Source of the DNA: Mycolicibacterium parafortuitum
GTDB taxonomy: Bacteria; Actinomycetota; Actinomycetes; Mycobacteriales; Mycobacteriaceae
Assembly: GCF_010725485.1 (NCBI RefSeq)
Contig: NZ_AP022598.1
Location: 4,650,001 to 4,714,000, forward strand
Direction of reading: 5' to 3'
DNA length: 64,000 bases
In this document: one piece after another, positions 42,066-55,585 of the stretch
How positions within the stretch are numbered: the first letter of the stretch is position 1
Layout of the letters: the number at the start of each line of letters is the position of its first letter
The notes under the pieces: model-generated
What the model saw: only the letters and a program-made list of their open reading frames with translations
Told to the model about the DNA's origin: nothing
Databases searched by the model: none
Translations under genes and position numbers: made by a program

Positions 42066-43061
42066 TTAGCCGCGGGCTTGATCGGAAGGCTCGACGGCGT
42101 CCAGGATCTGCTGCGCGGCAAGCGCCGGGGTGAGTTCACCGTCGCGCACCTGACGCTCGACGTCGTCACGGATCGCCCTGACCCCCGGGCTCGACAGCAC
42201 CCGGTCGAGGACGGTGTCACGCACCATCGACCACGTCCATTCCACCTGCTGGTCGCGGCGGCGGGCGTCGAACCGGCCGGCTTCGGTGAGCGCCGCCCGG
42301 TGCTTGAGCACGGTGTCCCAGAGCTCGGCCAGCCCCGCTCCGGTCAGCGCACTCATCGTCAAAACCGGTGGCCGCCAGAGGGTTTCGCGGGGATAGATGA
42401 GCCGGATGGCACCGGCCAGTTCGCGGGCGGCGGCCTTGGCCTCCACCGCGTGCTCGCCGTCGGCCTTGTTGACCACGACGATGTCGGCCAGTTCCAGCAC
42501 ACCCTTCTTGATGCCCTGCAGTTGGTCACCGGTCCGGGCCAGCGTCAGGAACACGAAGGTGTCGACCATGTTGGCAACCGTCACCTCGGACTGCCCCACG
42601 CCGACGGTCTCGACCAGAACCACGTCGTAACCGGCGGCCTCCAGCAACACGATCGTCTCGCGCGTCGCCTTGGCGACCCCGCCGAGGGTGCCCGACGTCG
42701 GCGACGGACGGATGTAGGCGTCGGGGTGCACCGCGAGCTTGGCCATCCGGGTCTTGTCGCCGAGGATCGATCCGCCCGTGCGTGTCGAGGACGGGTCCAC
42801 GGCGAGCACCGCCACCCGATGGCCCCGCTCGATCAGGTGGATGCCGAGCGCCTCGATGGTGGTCGACTTGCCGACGCCGGGAACGCCGGTGATGCCGACG
42901 TGCATCGCGCGTCCCGCCTCGGGCATCAGCTCGAGCAGCAGTTCCTGCGCCCGCTGCCGATGGTCGGCGCGCGTCGATTCCACCAGAGTGATGGCCCGAG
43001 CCAGCGCTGAGCGGTCCCCCGCGCGCAGTGCAGCGGCGAGTTCGACGACGGGCTGTTTCAT
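42066..43061 (-). CDS. meaB: Methylmalonyl-CoA mutase-associated GTPase MeaB
   Basis: A 331-aa G3E-family P-loop GTPase, often labelled ArgK. Walker A is ITGVPGVGKSTTIEAL; VDPSSTRTGGSILGDKTRM carries switch I; LVETVGVGQSE is Walker B; VVVNKADG gives guanine specificity. It protects and reloads the B12 cofactor of methylmalonyl-CoA mutase. The ATG directly follows the mutB TAG with no gap, so mutA-mutB-meaB is one operon. Confidence 0.95.
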   Translation of the reverse strand: MKQPVVELAAALRAGDRSALARAITLVESTRADHRQRAQELLLELMPEAGRAMHVGITGVPGVGKSTTIEALGIHLIERGHRVAVLAVDPSSTRTGGSILGDKTRMAKLAVHPDAYIRPSPTSGTLGGVAKATRETIVLLEAAGYDVVLVETVGVGQSEVTVANMVDTFVFLTLARTGDQLQGIKKGVLELADIVVVNKADGEHAVEAKAAARELAGAIRLIYPRETLWRPPVLTMSALTGAGLAELWDTVLKHRAALTEAGRFDARRRDQQVEWTWSMVRDTVLDRVLSSPGVRAIRDDVERQVRDGELTPALAAQQILDAVEPSDQARG

Positions 43062-45317
<2,256 letters not shown>

Positions 45318-45318
45318 G

Positions 45319-47187
45319 TCACGCCCCCAATCGGGTCAGCAGGTCCGACAACGCTTGCACCGCATCGATTTTGGCGGTCAGGTGGCCGTCGGGCTTGGAT
45401 TGCGCAGCGGCGACCGCCTTCTCGGGCCCGGCCAGCAGCACATGCTTGACGCCGGCCGCTCTGGCCGCGTCGACGACGGCAGACACCTCCTCGGCGTAGC
45501 GCGCGTCGGTCCCGCAGATCACCGCGACCTCGGTGCTCGCCGCCTCCGCCACCGCGGCCGCGACGCCGGCGGCGTCCAGCGGTCCGGGGTTGACGGCCTC
45601 GATACCGCCGGAAGCCAGGAGGTTCGACGTGAAGGTGGTGCGGATGTTGTGCTCGGCCAGAGGTCCGAGCGGAAGCAGCAGGGCCTTGGGCCGCGCCCCG
45701 TGCTGGGCCAGGAACGCGTCGGAACGGTCCCGCAGCGCCTCGAAGTCGGCAGCGTAGCGGGCCACATTCGGCAGTGGGTTCCCCTGCGGCAGAGGCGGTT
45801 CGGTCAGGTTCGGGAACTCGTTGACCCCGGTGATCGAGGTGCGCCGGTGGGCGATGTCGGCCGCCCGGCGCTGCGCGACCTCGGCGATCTGCGCCCGGAT
45901 GTGGTCGTGGGCGGCCTCGAAACCGCCGTCGGCCTCGATCCGCTGGAAGTGCGTCCACGCCTGTTCGGCGAGCGAACGGGTCAGGTCCTCGACGAACCAC
46001 GAGCCGCCCGCCGGGTCGAGAACGCGCCCGATGTGCGACTCCTCGAGCAGCAGCAGCTGGGTGTTGCGGGCGATGCGGCGGGCGAAACTGCGCGCGGTGC
46101 CCGGGAACCCGCCCTCGATCGCGACGTCGAACGGGTGCACCTGCACGATGTCGGCGCCGCCGACACCGGCGGCGAAGGCCGCGACGGTGGTGCGCAGCAT
46201 GTTCACCCACGGGTCCCGCTGGGACATCATCGGCAGCGAGGTGACGGCGTGCACCGTCGCCGCACCCGCGTCCGCGTCACCGACGACCTCGGCGACACGG
46301 GCCCAGAGTTGGCGGGCGGCACGCAGTTTGGCGATCGAGGAGAACTGGTCGTCGTCGACGGCGATGCGGAAGCTGATCTGGCGCAGCGCCGCACCGGCGG
46401 GCACCCCGGCGTCGACGAGGTGACGCAGGTAGGCCACGCCCGCGGATATCGCGGCGCCGAGTTCGAGGGCGGCGTTGGCCCCCAGATCGTGGAAGGCGGG
46501 GCCGTCGACGGTGATGGCTCGGACGTGGCCGTCGTGGCCGAGCACGCTCTGCGCGGTGGCGACGACCTCGTCGAGGCACGGCGCGCTCGTGCCCGCGAAC
46601 GGCGCGGTCAGCGGGTCGGCGCCGAGATCGATCGACAGCCGGCTGCGCTGGTCGTCGTCGAGGCCGCTCAGCAGCCCGACGAGGGCGCCGGCAGCCGCGC
46701 CGTAGGCGGCACCGTCGCTGTCCAGCACGATCGGCACCAGGTCGAGGTAGACGCCGTCGAGCAACTGCTCCAGTTCGGTCGGCGCGACGCCGTCGGCGCC
46801 GATACGCAGCACCAGGGCACTGATGCCCTCGGTGAGGCCGAGCAGGATCGAGCCGTTGGCTTCGGCGGTGTCGGCGCCGTCGGCCGGGTAGACGTCGGCC
46901 ACTTTCCAGCCGGCCTTGACGTCACGCAGCGCGTCGCCGCCGCGGATGAACGGCCACCGGCCCGGCAGTGCGGACTCGGCGATCTCGTCGCGGCTCGTGT
47001 ACAGGGGTCGGATCGGGAACCCGTCGTAGGTTCCGGAGTCCAGCAGACGCTCGGGTTCGGGGCCCAGTTCAGCGGGGTCCTTCTTCGTGGACTTCGCCAA
47101 GACGGCGGCCACGGCGGAGCGCCATCGGTCCAGATCGGAGTCAGCTACACCTGCGGCACTGCCGGCGCTGGGATTCTGCACAGCCAT
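45319..47187 (-). CDS. mutA: Methylmalonyl-CoA mutase, small (non-catalytic) subunit
   Basis: A 622-aa paralogue of MutB with the same two-domain plan, but its C-terminal domain lacks the D-x-H-x-x-G cobalamin motif (it reads [24 protein letters not shown]), as expected for the structural beta subunit. Barrel landmarks are [16 protein letters not shown] and [30 protein letters not shown]. It is first in the mutA-mutB-meaB operon and is read from a divergent region rich in palindromes. Confidence 0.95.
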   Translation of the reverse strand: MAVQNPSAGSAAGVADSDLDRWRSAVAAVLAKSTKKDPAELGPEPERLLDSGTYDGFPIRPLYTSRDEIAESALPGRWPFIRGGDALRDVKAGWKVADVYPADGADTAEANGSILLGLTEGISALVLRIGADGVAPTELEQLLDGVYLDLVPIVLDSDGAAYGAAAGALVGLLSGLDDDQRSRLSIDLGADPLTAPFAGTSAPCLDEVVATAQSVLGHDGHVRAITVDGPAFHDLGANAALELGAAISAGVAYLRHLVDAGVPAGAALRQISFRIAVDDDQFSSIAKLRAARQLWARVAEVVGDADAGAATVHAVTSLPMMSQRDPWVNMLRTTVAAFAAGVGGADIVQVHPFDVAIEGGFPGTARSFARRIARNTQLLLLEESHIGRVLDPAGGSWFVEDLTRSLAEQAWTHFQRIEADGGFEAAHDHIRAQIAEVAQRRAADIAHRRTSITGVNEFPNLTEPPLPQGNPLPNVARYAADFEALRDRSDAFLAQHGARPKALLLPLGPLAEHNIRTTFTSNLLASGGIEAVNPGPLDAAGVAAAVAEAASTEVAVICGTDARYAEEVSAVVDAARAAGVKHVLLAGPEKAVAAAQSKPDGHLTAKIDAVQALSDLLTRLGA

Positions 47188-47236
47188 CAGGCTAAATGAT
47201 GGCCATCACAGCAGCGGGGGGCGGTGTGCACACCGC
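47184..47236. promoter_or_regulatory. Palindromes between mutA and the TVP38 gene
   Basis: CCATCA (47184-47189), TGATGG (47197-47202) and CCATCA (47203-47208) alternate, the last two forming the perfect 12-bp palindrome TGATGGCCATCA. A separate perfect 16-bp palindrome, GCGGTGTGCACACCGC, lies at 47221-47236. The first overlaps the likely mutA promoter (CATCAT 8 bases before the ATG). The second lies between the two promoters. No regulator is encoded nearby. Confidence 0.6.
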
Positions 47237-47286
47237 ACACCGCGCCGACACCGCCTGTTCGCCGGCGCGCCGTAGGCTGGGGAACC

Positions 47287-48015
47287 GTGAAATCCGTAGT
47301 CAGCACACTCCGTACCGCGTTCGCCGCGGTCGTCGCGATGCTGGCGACGGTGCCCAGGACTCGGCTGATCGCGCTCGCGTCGACGATTGTGATTCTCATC
47401 GCAGTTGCCTATCTCGTCCCGCTGCCGACCGCGCTGCAGGTGCGTGACTGGGCCACCTCGGCCGGTCCGTGGTTCCCGCTGGTGTTCTTCGTCGCGCATG
47501 TGCTGGTGACGGTGTTCCCGTTCCCGCGCACCGTGTTCACGCTGTCCGCCGGGCTGTTGTTCGGCCCGGCGCTGGGCATCCCGATCGCGGTGCTGGCGAG
47601 CACGCTGAGCGCGGTGCTCGCGCTGCTGCTGGTGCGGATCGCGGGCTGGCAGGTCAACAAGCTCGTCACGCACCCGCGCGTCGCGAGCATCGATGCGCGA
47701 CTGCGGGAGCGCGGCTGGCCGGTGGTCTTCTCGGCGCGGCTGATCTTCGCGCTGCCGTTCTCGGTGCTGAACTATGCCGCGGGCGCATCCTCGGTACGGG
47801 TGCTGCCGTACACGCTGGCCACCTTGTTCGGGGTGCTGCCGGGGACCGCGGCGGTCGTGATCCTCGGCGACGCGCTGACCGGGCAGGTGAGTCCGACGCT
47901 TCTGCTGGTGTCGCTGTGCACCGCCGCGGTGGGGTTTGCCGTGCTCGGCGTCGAGGTCTGGATGCATCGCAGGCGTCGGGACGCGGACGCCGCTAGGTCG
48001 CTGACGGCCCCTTGA
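47287..48015 (+). CDS. TVP38/TMEM64 (DedA-like, SNARE-associated) membrane protein
   Basis: A 242-aa membrane protein. The conserved segment VTVFPFPRTVFTLSAGLLFGPALGIPIAVLAS and the later LRERGWPVVFSARLIFALPFSVLNYAAGASSV are typical of the VTT domain. Members move or scramble lipids or small molecules; the role here is unknown. The start is the GTG at 47287, with TAGGCT (47273-47278) 8 bases upstream. The C-terminus overlaps the DoxX-like gene on the other strand by 23 bases. Confidence 0.87.
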   Translation: MKSVVSTLRTAFAAVVAMLATVPRTRLIALASTIVILIAVAYLVPLPTALQVRDWATSAGPWFPLVFFVAHVLVTVFPFPRTVFTLSAGLLFGPALGIPIAVLASTLSAVLALLLVRIAGWQVNKLVTHPRVASIDARLRERGWPVVFSARLIFALPFSVLNYAAGASSVRVLPYTLATLFGVLPGTAAVVILGDALTGQVSPTLLLVSLCTAAVGFAVLGVEVWMHRRRRDADAARSLTAP

Positions 48016-48349
48016 CGGTCATCGCGCCGAACAGACCGAGCAACGACGACGCGGCGACCAGACCCGGGCTCCAGTCCCGTGCCCGGATGTGACTCCCGGC
48101 GGCCAGCACGAAGTAGACCGTCAGCATGAACGTAGTCAGCCGCGCCAGCTTCGGGAAGCGATACACCGAGAGCAGACCGAGCGCGGACGCCGCCTTCACC
48201 ACCGGCAGCACGGGCCACAGACGCCTGGGGAGTTCGACCGCCTCTAAGGCTTGGGCGACCGGTGGGATCGGCCCGACAGATGCGGCCGCGTCGGCGGCCT
48301 GGATGGCGGCCAGGATCGCGTACGTCCGGGGCGACGTCAACGCGCTCAT
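47993..48349 (-). CDS. DoxX-like small membrane protein
   Basis: A 118-aa protein with about four hydrophobic segments, including YAILAAIQAADAAASVGPIPP, LPVVKAASALGLLSVYRFPKLARLTTFMLTVYFVLAAGSHI and SLLGLFGAM, the layout of DoxX-like proteins. The ATG overlaps the SPFH gene stop (ATGA at 48349-48346), so it is the third gene of nfeD-SPFH-DoxX. Function is unknown. Confidence 0.8.
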   Translation of the reverse strand: MSALTSPRTYAILAAIQAADAAASVGPIPPVAQALEAVELPRRLWPVLPVVKAASALGLLSVYRFPKLARLTTFMLTVYFVLAAGSHIRARDWSPGLVAASSLLGLFGAMTVKGPSAT

Positions 48350-49527
48350 TGCTCGGGGTGGGGTTGCGTCGCGGGCGCGGCCTGCGGTGTCAGCGACGGG
48401 AACTCCCGCGGTCCGTCCAGCGAGCCGGGGACCGGGGCTCGCGCCTCGGCCTCGGCCTTCGCGACGGCCTGCGCGATCGCCGGATCCGTCTCGGTGGAGA
48501 ACCAGTCGGCGACCTCGTCGTCGTCGGATTTCACCGGTGCGTCGTCAACCGGCGACGGGGTGTAGCGGAACACACCGTCCTCCCCCGGCGCGCCCAGCAG
48601 TTTGGTGAATCCCTGCAGCGCGGAGCCGAAATCACTGGGCACCAGCCAGACCTTGTTCGCCTCGCCCTTGGCCATCTCCGGCAGCGTCTGCAGGTACTGG
48701 TAGGCCAGCAACTCAGGGGTGGGACGGCCGGCCTTGATCGCCGCGAAGGTCTTCTCGATGGCCTTCGCCTGACCCTGGGCCTGAAGATAGGCGGCCGCGC
48801 GTTCACCCTGGGCGCGGAGCATGCGGGATTGCCGGTCGCCCTCGGCAGCGAGGATCGAGGCCTGCTTGGCGCCCTCGGCGGCGAGGATCTGCGCCTGCTT
48901 CTGGCCTTCGGCCTGCTTGATGGCGGCCTCGCGAGAACCTTCGGCGGTCAGGATCATCGCGCGCTTCTCGCGGTCGGCGCGCATCTGCTTTTCCATCGAG
49001 TCCTGGATCGACGGCGGCGGGTCGATGCTGCGCAACTCGACGCGCGCGACGCGCAGCCCCCACCGGCCGGTCGCCTCGTCGAGCACCCCGCGCAGCGCGG
49101 TGTTGATCGAGTCGCGTGAGGTCAGCGTCTGCTCCAGCGTCATCCCGCCGACCAGGTTGCGCAGCGTGGTGGTGGTCAGCTGCTCCACACCGACGATGTA
49201 GTTGCTGATCTGGTAGACCGCGGCCTGCGGATTGGTGACCTGGAAGTAGACCACCGTGTCGATCTGCACCGTCAGGTTGTCCTCGGTGATCACCGGCTGC
49301 GGCGGGAACGACACCACCCGCTCCCGCAGGTCCACCCGGGCGCGGATGCGGTCGACAAACGGCAGCAGCAGCGTGAGCTGACCCGACACGGTCTTGCTGT
49401 ACCGGCCCAGCCGTTCGATGACCGCTGCTTCGGCCTGCGGGATCAGGGCCACCGACTTCGCGACCACGATCGCTGCGAATACGACCAGTACGGCCAGCAG
49501 CACCAACCCTGCGATGGCTCCGTCCAC
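48346..49527 (-). CDS. SPFH/stomatin-like membrane protein
   Basis: A 393-aa protein: an N-terminal membrane hairpin (AIAGLVLLAVLVVFAAIVVAKSV), SPFH/Band 7 domain (IPQAEAAVIERLGRYSKTVSGQLTLLLPFVDRI through ELRSIDPPPSIQDSMEKQM), then an Ala/Glu/Gln-rich helical region with repeated EGxKQAxILAAEG units (residues about 190-260), and a disordered acidic Pro-rich tail. Together with NfeD, 32 bases upstream, it forms the classic SPFH-NfeD membrane-microdomain pair. Confidence 0.93.
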   Translation of the reverse strand: MDGAIAGLVLLAVLVVFAAIVVAKSVALIPQAEAAVIERLGRYSKTVSGQLTLLLPFVDRIRARVDLRERVVSFPPQPVITEDNLTVQIDTVVYFQVTNPQAAVYQISNYIVGVEQLTTTTLRNLVGGMTLEQTLTSRDSINTALRGVLDEATGRWGLRVARVELRSIDPPPSIQDSMEKQMRADREKRAMILTAEGSREAAIKQAEGQKQAQILAAEGAKQASILAAEGDRQSRMLRAQGERAAAYLQAQGQAKAIEKTFAAIKAGRPTPELLAYQYLQTLPEMAKGEANKVWLVPSDFGSALQGFTKLLGAPGEDGVFRYTPSPVDDAPVKSDDDEVADWFSTETDPAIAQAVAKAEAEARAPVPGSLDGPREFPSLTPQAAPATQPHPEQ

Positions 49528-49559
49528 GATGGACTCCTTCCGGGTCTATCTGATCTTGT

Positions 49560-49994
49560 CTACCCGATCTTGGACACGACCGCCGTCGCTCCGTCGATGT
49601 GCACGACGGTCACATGGTCGCCGGCTTCGTAGACATCGTTCTCGTTGACCGGCCGCGCCGTCCAGACCTCGCCGTCCAGTTTCACCTGGCCGTGGTGCTG
49701 CGACACCCGGTCGAGCACCAGGGCGCTCTTGCCCTCCAGAGCCCGGGCGGGCTCCGGAAGCCCCTTGCCCGACTGCATCCGGCGTTTCAGCGCAGGGCGA
49801 ACACCGACCAACAGGAGCACCGAGACCACCAGGAACACCAGGCCGTCAGCCCAGATCGGCCAGTCCAGTACGAAGCTCGATCCCGCGGCGGCCAGGGCCC
49901 CGCCGGCCAGCATCAGCAGGAACAGGTCGCCGGTCAGCGCCTCGGCACCGGCCAGCGCCAATGCTGCGATCAGCCAGATCAGCGGGACAGGCAT
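49560..49994 (-). CDS. NfeD-like membrane protein
   Basis: A 144-aa short-form NfeD: two or three N-terminal helices (WLIAALALAGAEALTGDLFLLMLAGGALAAAG and LVFLVVSVLLLVGV), then a C-terminal OB-fold (LVLDRVSQHHGQVKLDGEVWTARP through VVHIDGATAVV). It partners the SPFH protein downstream. The protease domain of long NfeD proteins is absent, as is usual in this type. TAGGCT (50006-50001) lies 6 bases before the ATG, suggesting a leaderless operon mRNA. Confidence 0.9.
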   Translation of the reverse strand: MPVPLIWLIAALALAGAEALTGDLFLLMLAGGALAAAGSSFVLDWPIWADGLVFLVVSVLLLVGVRPALKRRMQSGKGLPEPARALEGKSALVLDRVSQHHGQVKLDGEVWTARPVNENDVYEAGDHVTVVHIDGATAVVSKIG

Positions 49995-50053
49995 GACGCC
50001 AGCCTATCGCGCAGCCGCGTGGATGCGCCGCTAACAACTACACTGCAGCCATC

Positions 50054-50923
50054 ATGTGGTGTCCGAGTGTTTCGCTATCGGTGTGGGCCAACGCCTGGCT
50101 GGCGGGTACGGCCGCGCCTGACGACGTCTTGGACGCGTTGTCCCTTTGGACGCCAAGGCATTCCGTGACCGCCTACGATTCCGCGGCGGCTGACCGCACG
50201 GGGTTGTCGTGGCCGGATCTCGACGACGCGGCCTCGGTGTCGCTGCTTCAGACACTGCGCACGGCCTCCGCGCGGGGCGCGTCGCAGCCGACGATCTCGC
50301 TGGCGTTGCCGGTACCCGGTGATGTCCGGGGCCTGCCTGCGGGTACGCAGTTCGGTCGCGACGCCATCGCCGCGGGCGAGGCGGTGGTGGTGCAGGGTCT
50401 CGACGGATCGATCGGGCTGGTGCCCGACTACGAATACGAGGACAGCTATCCCGACTCGCTCGACACCGACGACGACACGGAGTACGACGCCGAGTTGAGC
50501 GGGTTGTCCTGGACGGTGTACTCGTTCGGTTCGGCTCCCCCGGCCGGCCACTTCGATCTCGGTGAGGCTGAATACCAGCTGCGCGACGCGGTTCGCTCCG
50601 CGGCGGATGCGCTGGGAGCGCTTCGGGCAGGCACCTCGGGCGTCGAGATCGCCGATCCGCACCTGCTGGTCGAGCAGGTGCTCGACGCGACCAAGATGCA
50701 CCGCATCCCCGACCATGCGCCGCTGCGAGCGGTACGCGTGCTGGAGAACGCCGCACACATCGACGCGATCATCACCGTCAGCTCGGGGTTGATCCCGAGC
50801 GGGCTGCAGAGTTCCTCGGAGATGCAGTTGGCCGGCGATGCACTGCGCCCGTTGATCTCGGTGGTGCGCACGGCGCGGCTGGCCGCGGTGGACGCGATCC
50901 TGCACTCGGCCTGGCGGAACTGA
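50054..50923 (+). CDS. Conserved mycobacterial protein of unknown function
   Basis: A 289-aa cytoplasmic-looking protein with no signal or membrane segment. An acidic low-complexity stretch ([21 protein letters not shown], residues about 119-139) separates two mixed alpha/beta halves. The C-terminal half is helical ([25 protein letters not shown]). It occupies the position of Rv1486c, as I recall it. A TACACT hexamer (50039-50044) lies 9 bases before the ATG. It is divergent from nfeD and convergent with hemH. I assign no function. Confidence 0.8.
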   Translation: MWCPSVSLSVWANAWLAGTAAPDDVLDALSLWTPRHSVTAYDSAAADRTGLSWPDLDDAASVSLLQTLRTASARGASQPTISLALPVPGDVRGLPAGTQFGRDAIAAGEAVVVQGLDGSIGLVPDYEYEDSYPDSLDTDDDTEYDAELSGLSWTVYSFGSAPPAGHFDLGEAEYQLRDAVRSAADALGALRAGTSGVEIADPHLLVEQVLDATKMHRIPDHAPLRAVRVLENAAHIDAIITVSSGLIPSGLQSSSEMQLAGDALRPLISVVRTARLAAVDAILHSAWRN

Positions 50924-50935
50924 GGGCCGGCGGAA

Positions 50936-51958
50936 CTAGGAACCGCAGAGCTCGGTGCAGAACGCCCCGTTGACGCTGCAGCCGTAGCCCGGCACCGGAT
51001 CCGGGCCCGCGACCCGCTGCGCGGGACGGTCGAGGCGCAGTTCGTCGATCAGGTCCACCACCAGCTGGGCGAAGCGCGGCGACGCGTTCGGTGTCGATGC
51101 CCGCGCGAACGCGATACCCGCCTCGGCGGCCTGTTCGGCGAGTTCGCTGTCCAGATCCCACACCACCTCGATGTGGTCGGCGACGAAGCCGATCGGGCAC
51201 ACGATGACGGCGCGCGTTCCGTTGGCGGCCAACGTCGTCAGATGGTCTCCGACGTCGGGTTCCAGCCACGGCACCTGCGGCGGTCCGGAACGCGACTGCC
51301 ACACCTGGTCATACTCGCGATAGCCGGCGGCCGCGGCGACCAGCGCCGCGGTATGGCCGACCTGCCGTTCGTAAAGATCTGGGCCGCAACGGTTCGCGGC
51401 CCGCAGCGGAATGGAGTGCGCGGTGAACACCAGGCGCGCGTCGTCTCGCAGGTCGGCGGGCAGCGTCGCGGCGGCGTCGGCGATCGCGTCGGAGAACATC
51501 GCGATCAGCAACGGGTGGTCGAAGAACTGCCGCAGCTTCACCAGTTCCGGCGCGTCGGGCCCGGCGGCGGCCCGGCCGCGCGCGATGTCCTCCTGGTACT
51601 GCGCGCAGCCCGAATATCCGCCCCACGCCGAGGTCGAGAACACCGCGGCCCGGCGGATTCCGTTGTCGCGCATCGCGGCAACGGCGTCCTCGACATAGGG
51701 TTCCCAGTTGCGGTTACCGAAGTAGACGGGCAACGTCTCGCCACGGCGGGCGAGTTCGGCCTCGATCGCCGAGATCAGCTCACGGTTGATCCCGTTGATC
51801 GGCGACACTCCCCCGAAATGCAGATAGTGCTCGGCGACCGATTCGAGCCTCTCCCTGGGGATTCCGCGTCCCCTGGTGACGTTCTCCAGGAACGGCATCA
51901 CCTGCTCGGGACCCTCGGGGCCGCCGAACGACAGAAGCAACAGCGCGTCAAACCTCAC
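50936..51958 (-). CDS. hemH: Ferrochelatase (coproporphyrin type)
   Basis: A 340-aa ferrochelatase that inserts iron into the porphyrin in haem synthesis; in actinobacteria the substrate is coproporphyrin III (CpfC). It has [14 protein letters not shown], the catalytic His181 in [12 protein letters not shown] and [19 protein letters not shown]191 and a C-terminal C327/C334/C338 cluster fit the [2Fe-2S] site of actinobacterial enzymes. It starts 9 bases after inhA and ends the fabG1-inhA-hemH operon. Confidence 0.95.
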   Translation of the reverse strand: MRFDALLLLSFGGPEGPEQVMPFLENVTRGRGIPRERLESVAEHYLHFGGVSPINGINRELISAIEAELARRGETLPVYFGNRNWEPYVEDAVAAMRDNGIRRAAVFSTSAWGGYSGCAQYQEDIARGRAAAGPDAPELVKLRQFFDHPLLIAMFSDAIADAAATLPADLRDDARLVFTAHSIPLRAANRCGPDLYERQVGHTAALVAAAAGYREYDQVWQSRSGPPQVPWLEPDVGDHLTTLAANGTRAVIVCPIGFVADHIEVVWDLDSELAEQAAEAGIAFARASTPNASPRFAQLVVDLIDELRLDRPAQRVAGPDPVPGYGCSVNGAFCTELCGS

Positions 51959-51967
51959 GGGAACTCA

Positions 51968-52777
51968 TCACAGGAGCTGGGTGCTGGCGCCGCCGTCGGC
52001 GAAGATCACGGTGCCCGTGGTGGCGGGCAGCCAGTCGGACAGCAACGCGCACACCGTCTTCGCCACCGGCGTCGGGTCCTTCATGTTCCAGCCGAGCGGC
52101 GCGCGCTGATCCCAGCCCTCTTCGAGCAGCTGCATCTGCGCGCCCGCCTCGTCGCCCAAGGCGCCGCCGACGATCGCGCTCATCGCCAGCGTGCGGATCG
52201 GGCCCGCGGCAACGAGATTCGAGCGCACCCCGACCTTGCCGGCTTCACGGGCGACGAACCGGTTGACCGACTCCAGCGCGCTCTTGGCGACGGTCATCCA
52301 GTTGTAGGCGGGCATCGCGCGGGTCGGATCGAAGTCCATGCCGACGATGCCGCCACCCGGGTTCATGATCGGCAGCACCGCCTTGGCCAGCGACGCGTAC
52401 GAGTAGGCCGAGATGTGGATGCCCTTGGCGACGTCCTCGTACGGCGCGTCGAAGAACGGGTTGATGCCCATGCCGGTCTGCGGCATGAAGCCGATCGAGT
52501 GCACCACGCCGTCGAGCTTGTTGCCCTCACCGATGACCTCGGTGATCCGGTCGGCGAGGGTGTCGAGGTGCGAATCGTCCTGCACGTCGAGTTCCAGCAG
52601 CGGCGGCTTGGTCGGCAGCCGGTCCAGGATGCGCTCGATGAGCCGCATCCGGTTGAAGCCGGTGCACACGATCTCCGCGCCGGCCTCCTGCGCGACCCTG
52701 GCGATGTGGAACGCGATCGACGAGTCGGTGATGATCCCGGTGACCAGGATCCGCTTGCCTTCGAGAATGCCTGTCAT
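51968..52777 (-). CDS. inhA: Enoyl-ACP reductase InhA
   Basis: A 269-aa NADH-dependent FAS-II reductase needed for mycolic acid elongation, and the target of the isoniazid-NAD adduct. [11 protein letters not shown] binds NADH; catalytic Tyr158 and Lys165 lie in [14 protein letters not shown]. Ser94 (VVHSIGF) is the wild-type residue. [11 protein letters not shown] forms the substrate loop. It lies 42 bases after fabG1 in the same operon. Confidence 0.98.
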   Translation of the reverse strand: MTGILEGKRILVTGIITDSSIAFHIARVAQEAGAEIVCTGFNRMRLIERILDRLPTKPPLLELDVQDDSHLDTLADRITEVIGEGNKLDGVVHSIGFMPQTGMGINPFFDAPYEDVAKGIHISAYSYASLAKAVLPIMNPGGGIVGMDFDPTRAMPAYNWMTVAKSALESVNRFVAREAGKVGVRSNLVAAGPIRTLAMSAIVGGALGDEAGAQMQLLEEGWDQRAPLGWNMKDPTPVAKTVCALLSDWLPATTGTVIFADGGASTQLL

Positions 52778-52819
52778 CTTGGTGAAGTCCTTTTCCTCAG
52801 AGGGGCTCTGCCGCCGGGC

Positions 52820-54593
<1,774 letters not shown>

Positions 54594-54636
54594 GCGTCAG
54601 TTGTCATTTCGTCGTTTACGGTCATCGGCGGTGCGC

Positions 54637-55581
54637 TCATCGCGCGGCCAGGGCGCCCCGGCGTCGGTTGGCCACGAACCGCACCACATCGGCGATCCAG
54701 TCCCCGTCGGTGCGCAGCGTCAGCAGCGGCGCGTCACAGCGGCGGAAGGTGCGGGCCACGTCGGCGCGATGCGCGGCGGCGGCCCTCTCGAAATCGGCCC
54801 GCAACTGCTCGTCGATCTTGAACTCGCGGGTGCGTCCCGTCTCGGTGTCCTGCAGCACCACGTCGCCGACGGGCGGAAGTTCGACGTCGCGCGGGTCGAT
54901 GATCTCGATGCCGAGGACCTCGTGTCGCGCCGAGATGGCCCGCAGCGGGCGCATCCAGTTGATCGGTCCGAGGAAGTCGCTGATGATCACCGCCATGCCG
55001 CGGCGCCGTTCCGGCCTGCGCAGCGAGTCGATCGCGGCGGCGAGGTCACCCCGCACCCCCGGCGGCGCCTTGGGCATGGTGGCGATGGTGCGCAGCAATT
55101 CCTGCTCGTGCATGCGTCCGGACAGGGCGGGGACGCGTCGCACCGTGTCGCCGTTGGCCACGATCGCGCCGATACGGTTGCCGCCGCCGCTGTTGAGGAA
55201 CGCGATCGACGCGGCCGCCGCCACGGCCAGGTCCCGCTTCTCACAGCCGGTGGTGCCGAAGTCCAGGCTGGCCGACACGTCGACCACCAGCCAGGTCTCC
55301 AGCTCGCGGTCGGCGATCATCTGCCGCACGTGCGGGTGGGTGGTGCGCGCGGTGACCGACCAGTCCATCCGCCGGACATCGTCGCCGGGCTGGTAGATGC
55401 GGGACTCCCCCGGCTCCGAACCCGGCCCGGGAAGCAGACCGAGGTGGTCGCCGTGCAGCACGCCGTCGAGCTTGCGGCGCACCGTCAGCTCGAGCTTGCG
55501 CAGGGCCGCCGACAGCGCGGGGTCGCGGATCTCCCCCCGCTTCATCGATGGAAGATCCACCGAGCGAGTTGTGCGGGCCAC
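54637..55581 (-). CDS. DUF58 protein of the MoxR system
   Basis: A 314-aa soluble protein with the DUF58 core YQPGDDVRRMDWSVTARTTHPHVRQM and a following VWA-like fold (ETWLVVDVSASLDFGT, then MAVIISDFLG). It has no membrane anchor. It begins 4 bases after the moxR stop and precedes the VWA protein, giving the canonical MoxR-DUF58-VWA order. These proteins are thought to receive or deliver clients of the MoxR ATPase. Confidence 0.92.
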   Translation of the reverse strand: MARTTRSVDLPSMKRGEIRDPALSAALRKLELTVRRKLDGVLHGDHLGLLPGPGSEPGESRIYQPGDDVRRMDWSVTARTTHPHVRQMIADRELETWLVVDVSASLDFGTTGCEKRDLAVAAAASIAFLNSGGGNRIGAIVANGDTVRRVPALSGRMHEQELLRTIATMPKAPPGVRGDLAAAIDSLRRPERRRGMAVIISDFLGPINWMRPLRAISARHEVLGIEIIDPRDVELPPVGDVVLQDTETGRTREFKIDEQLRADFERAAAAHRADVARTFRRCDAPLLTLRTDGDWIADVVRFVANRRRGALAAR

Positions 55582-55585
55582 CAGG

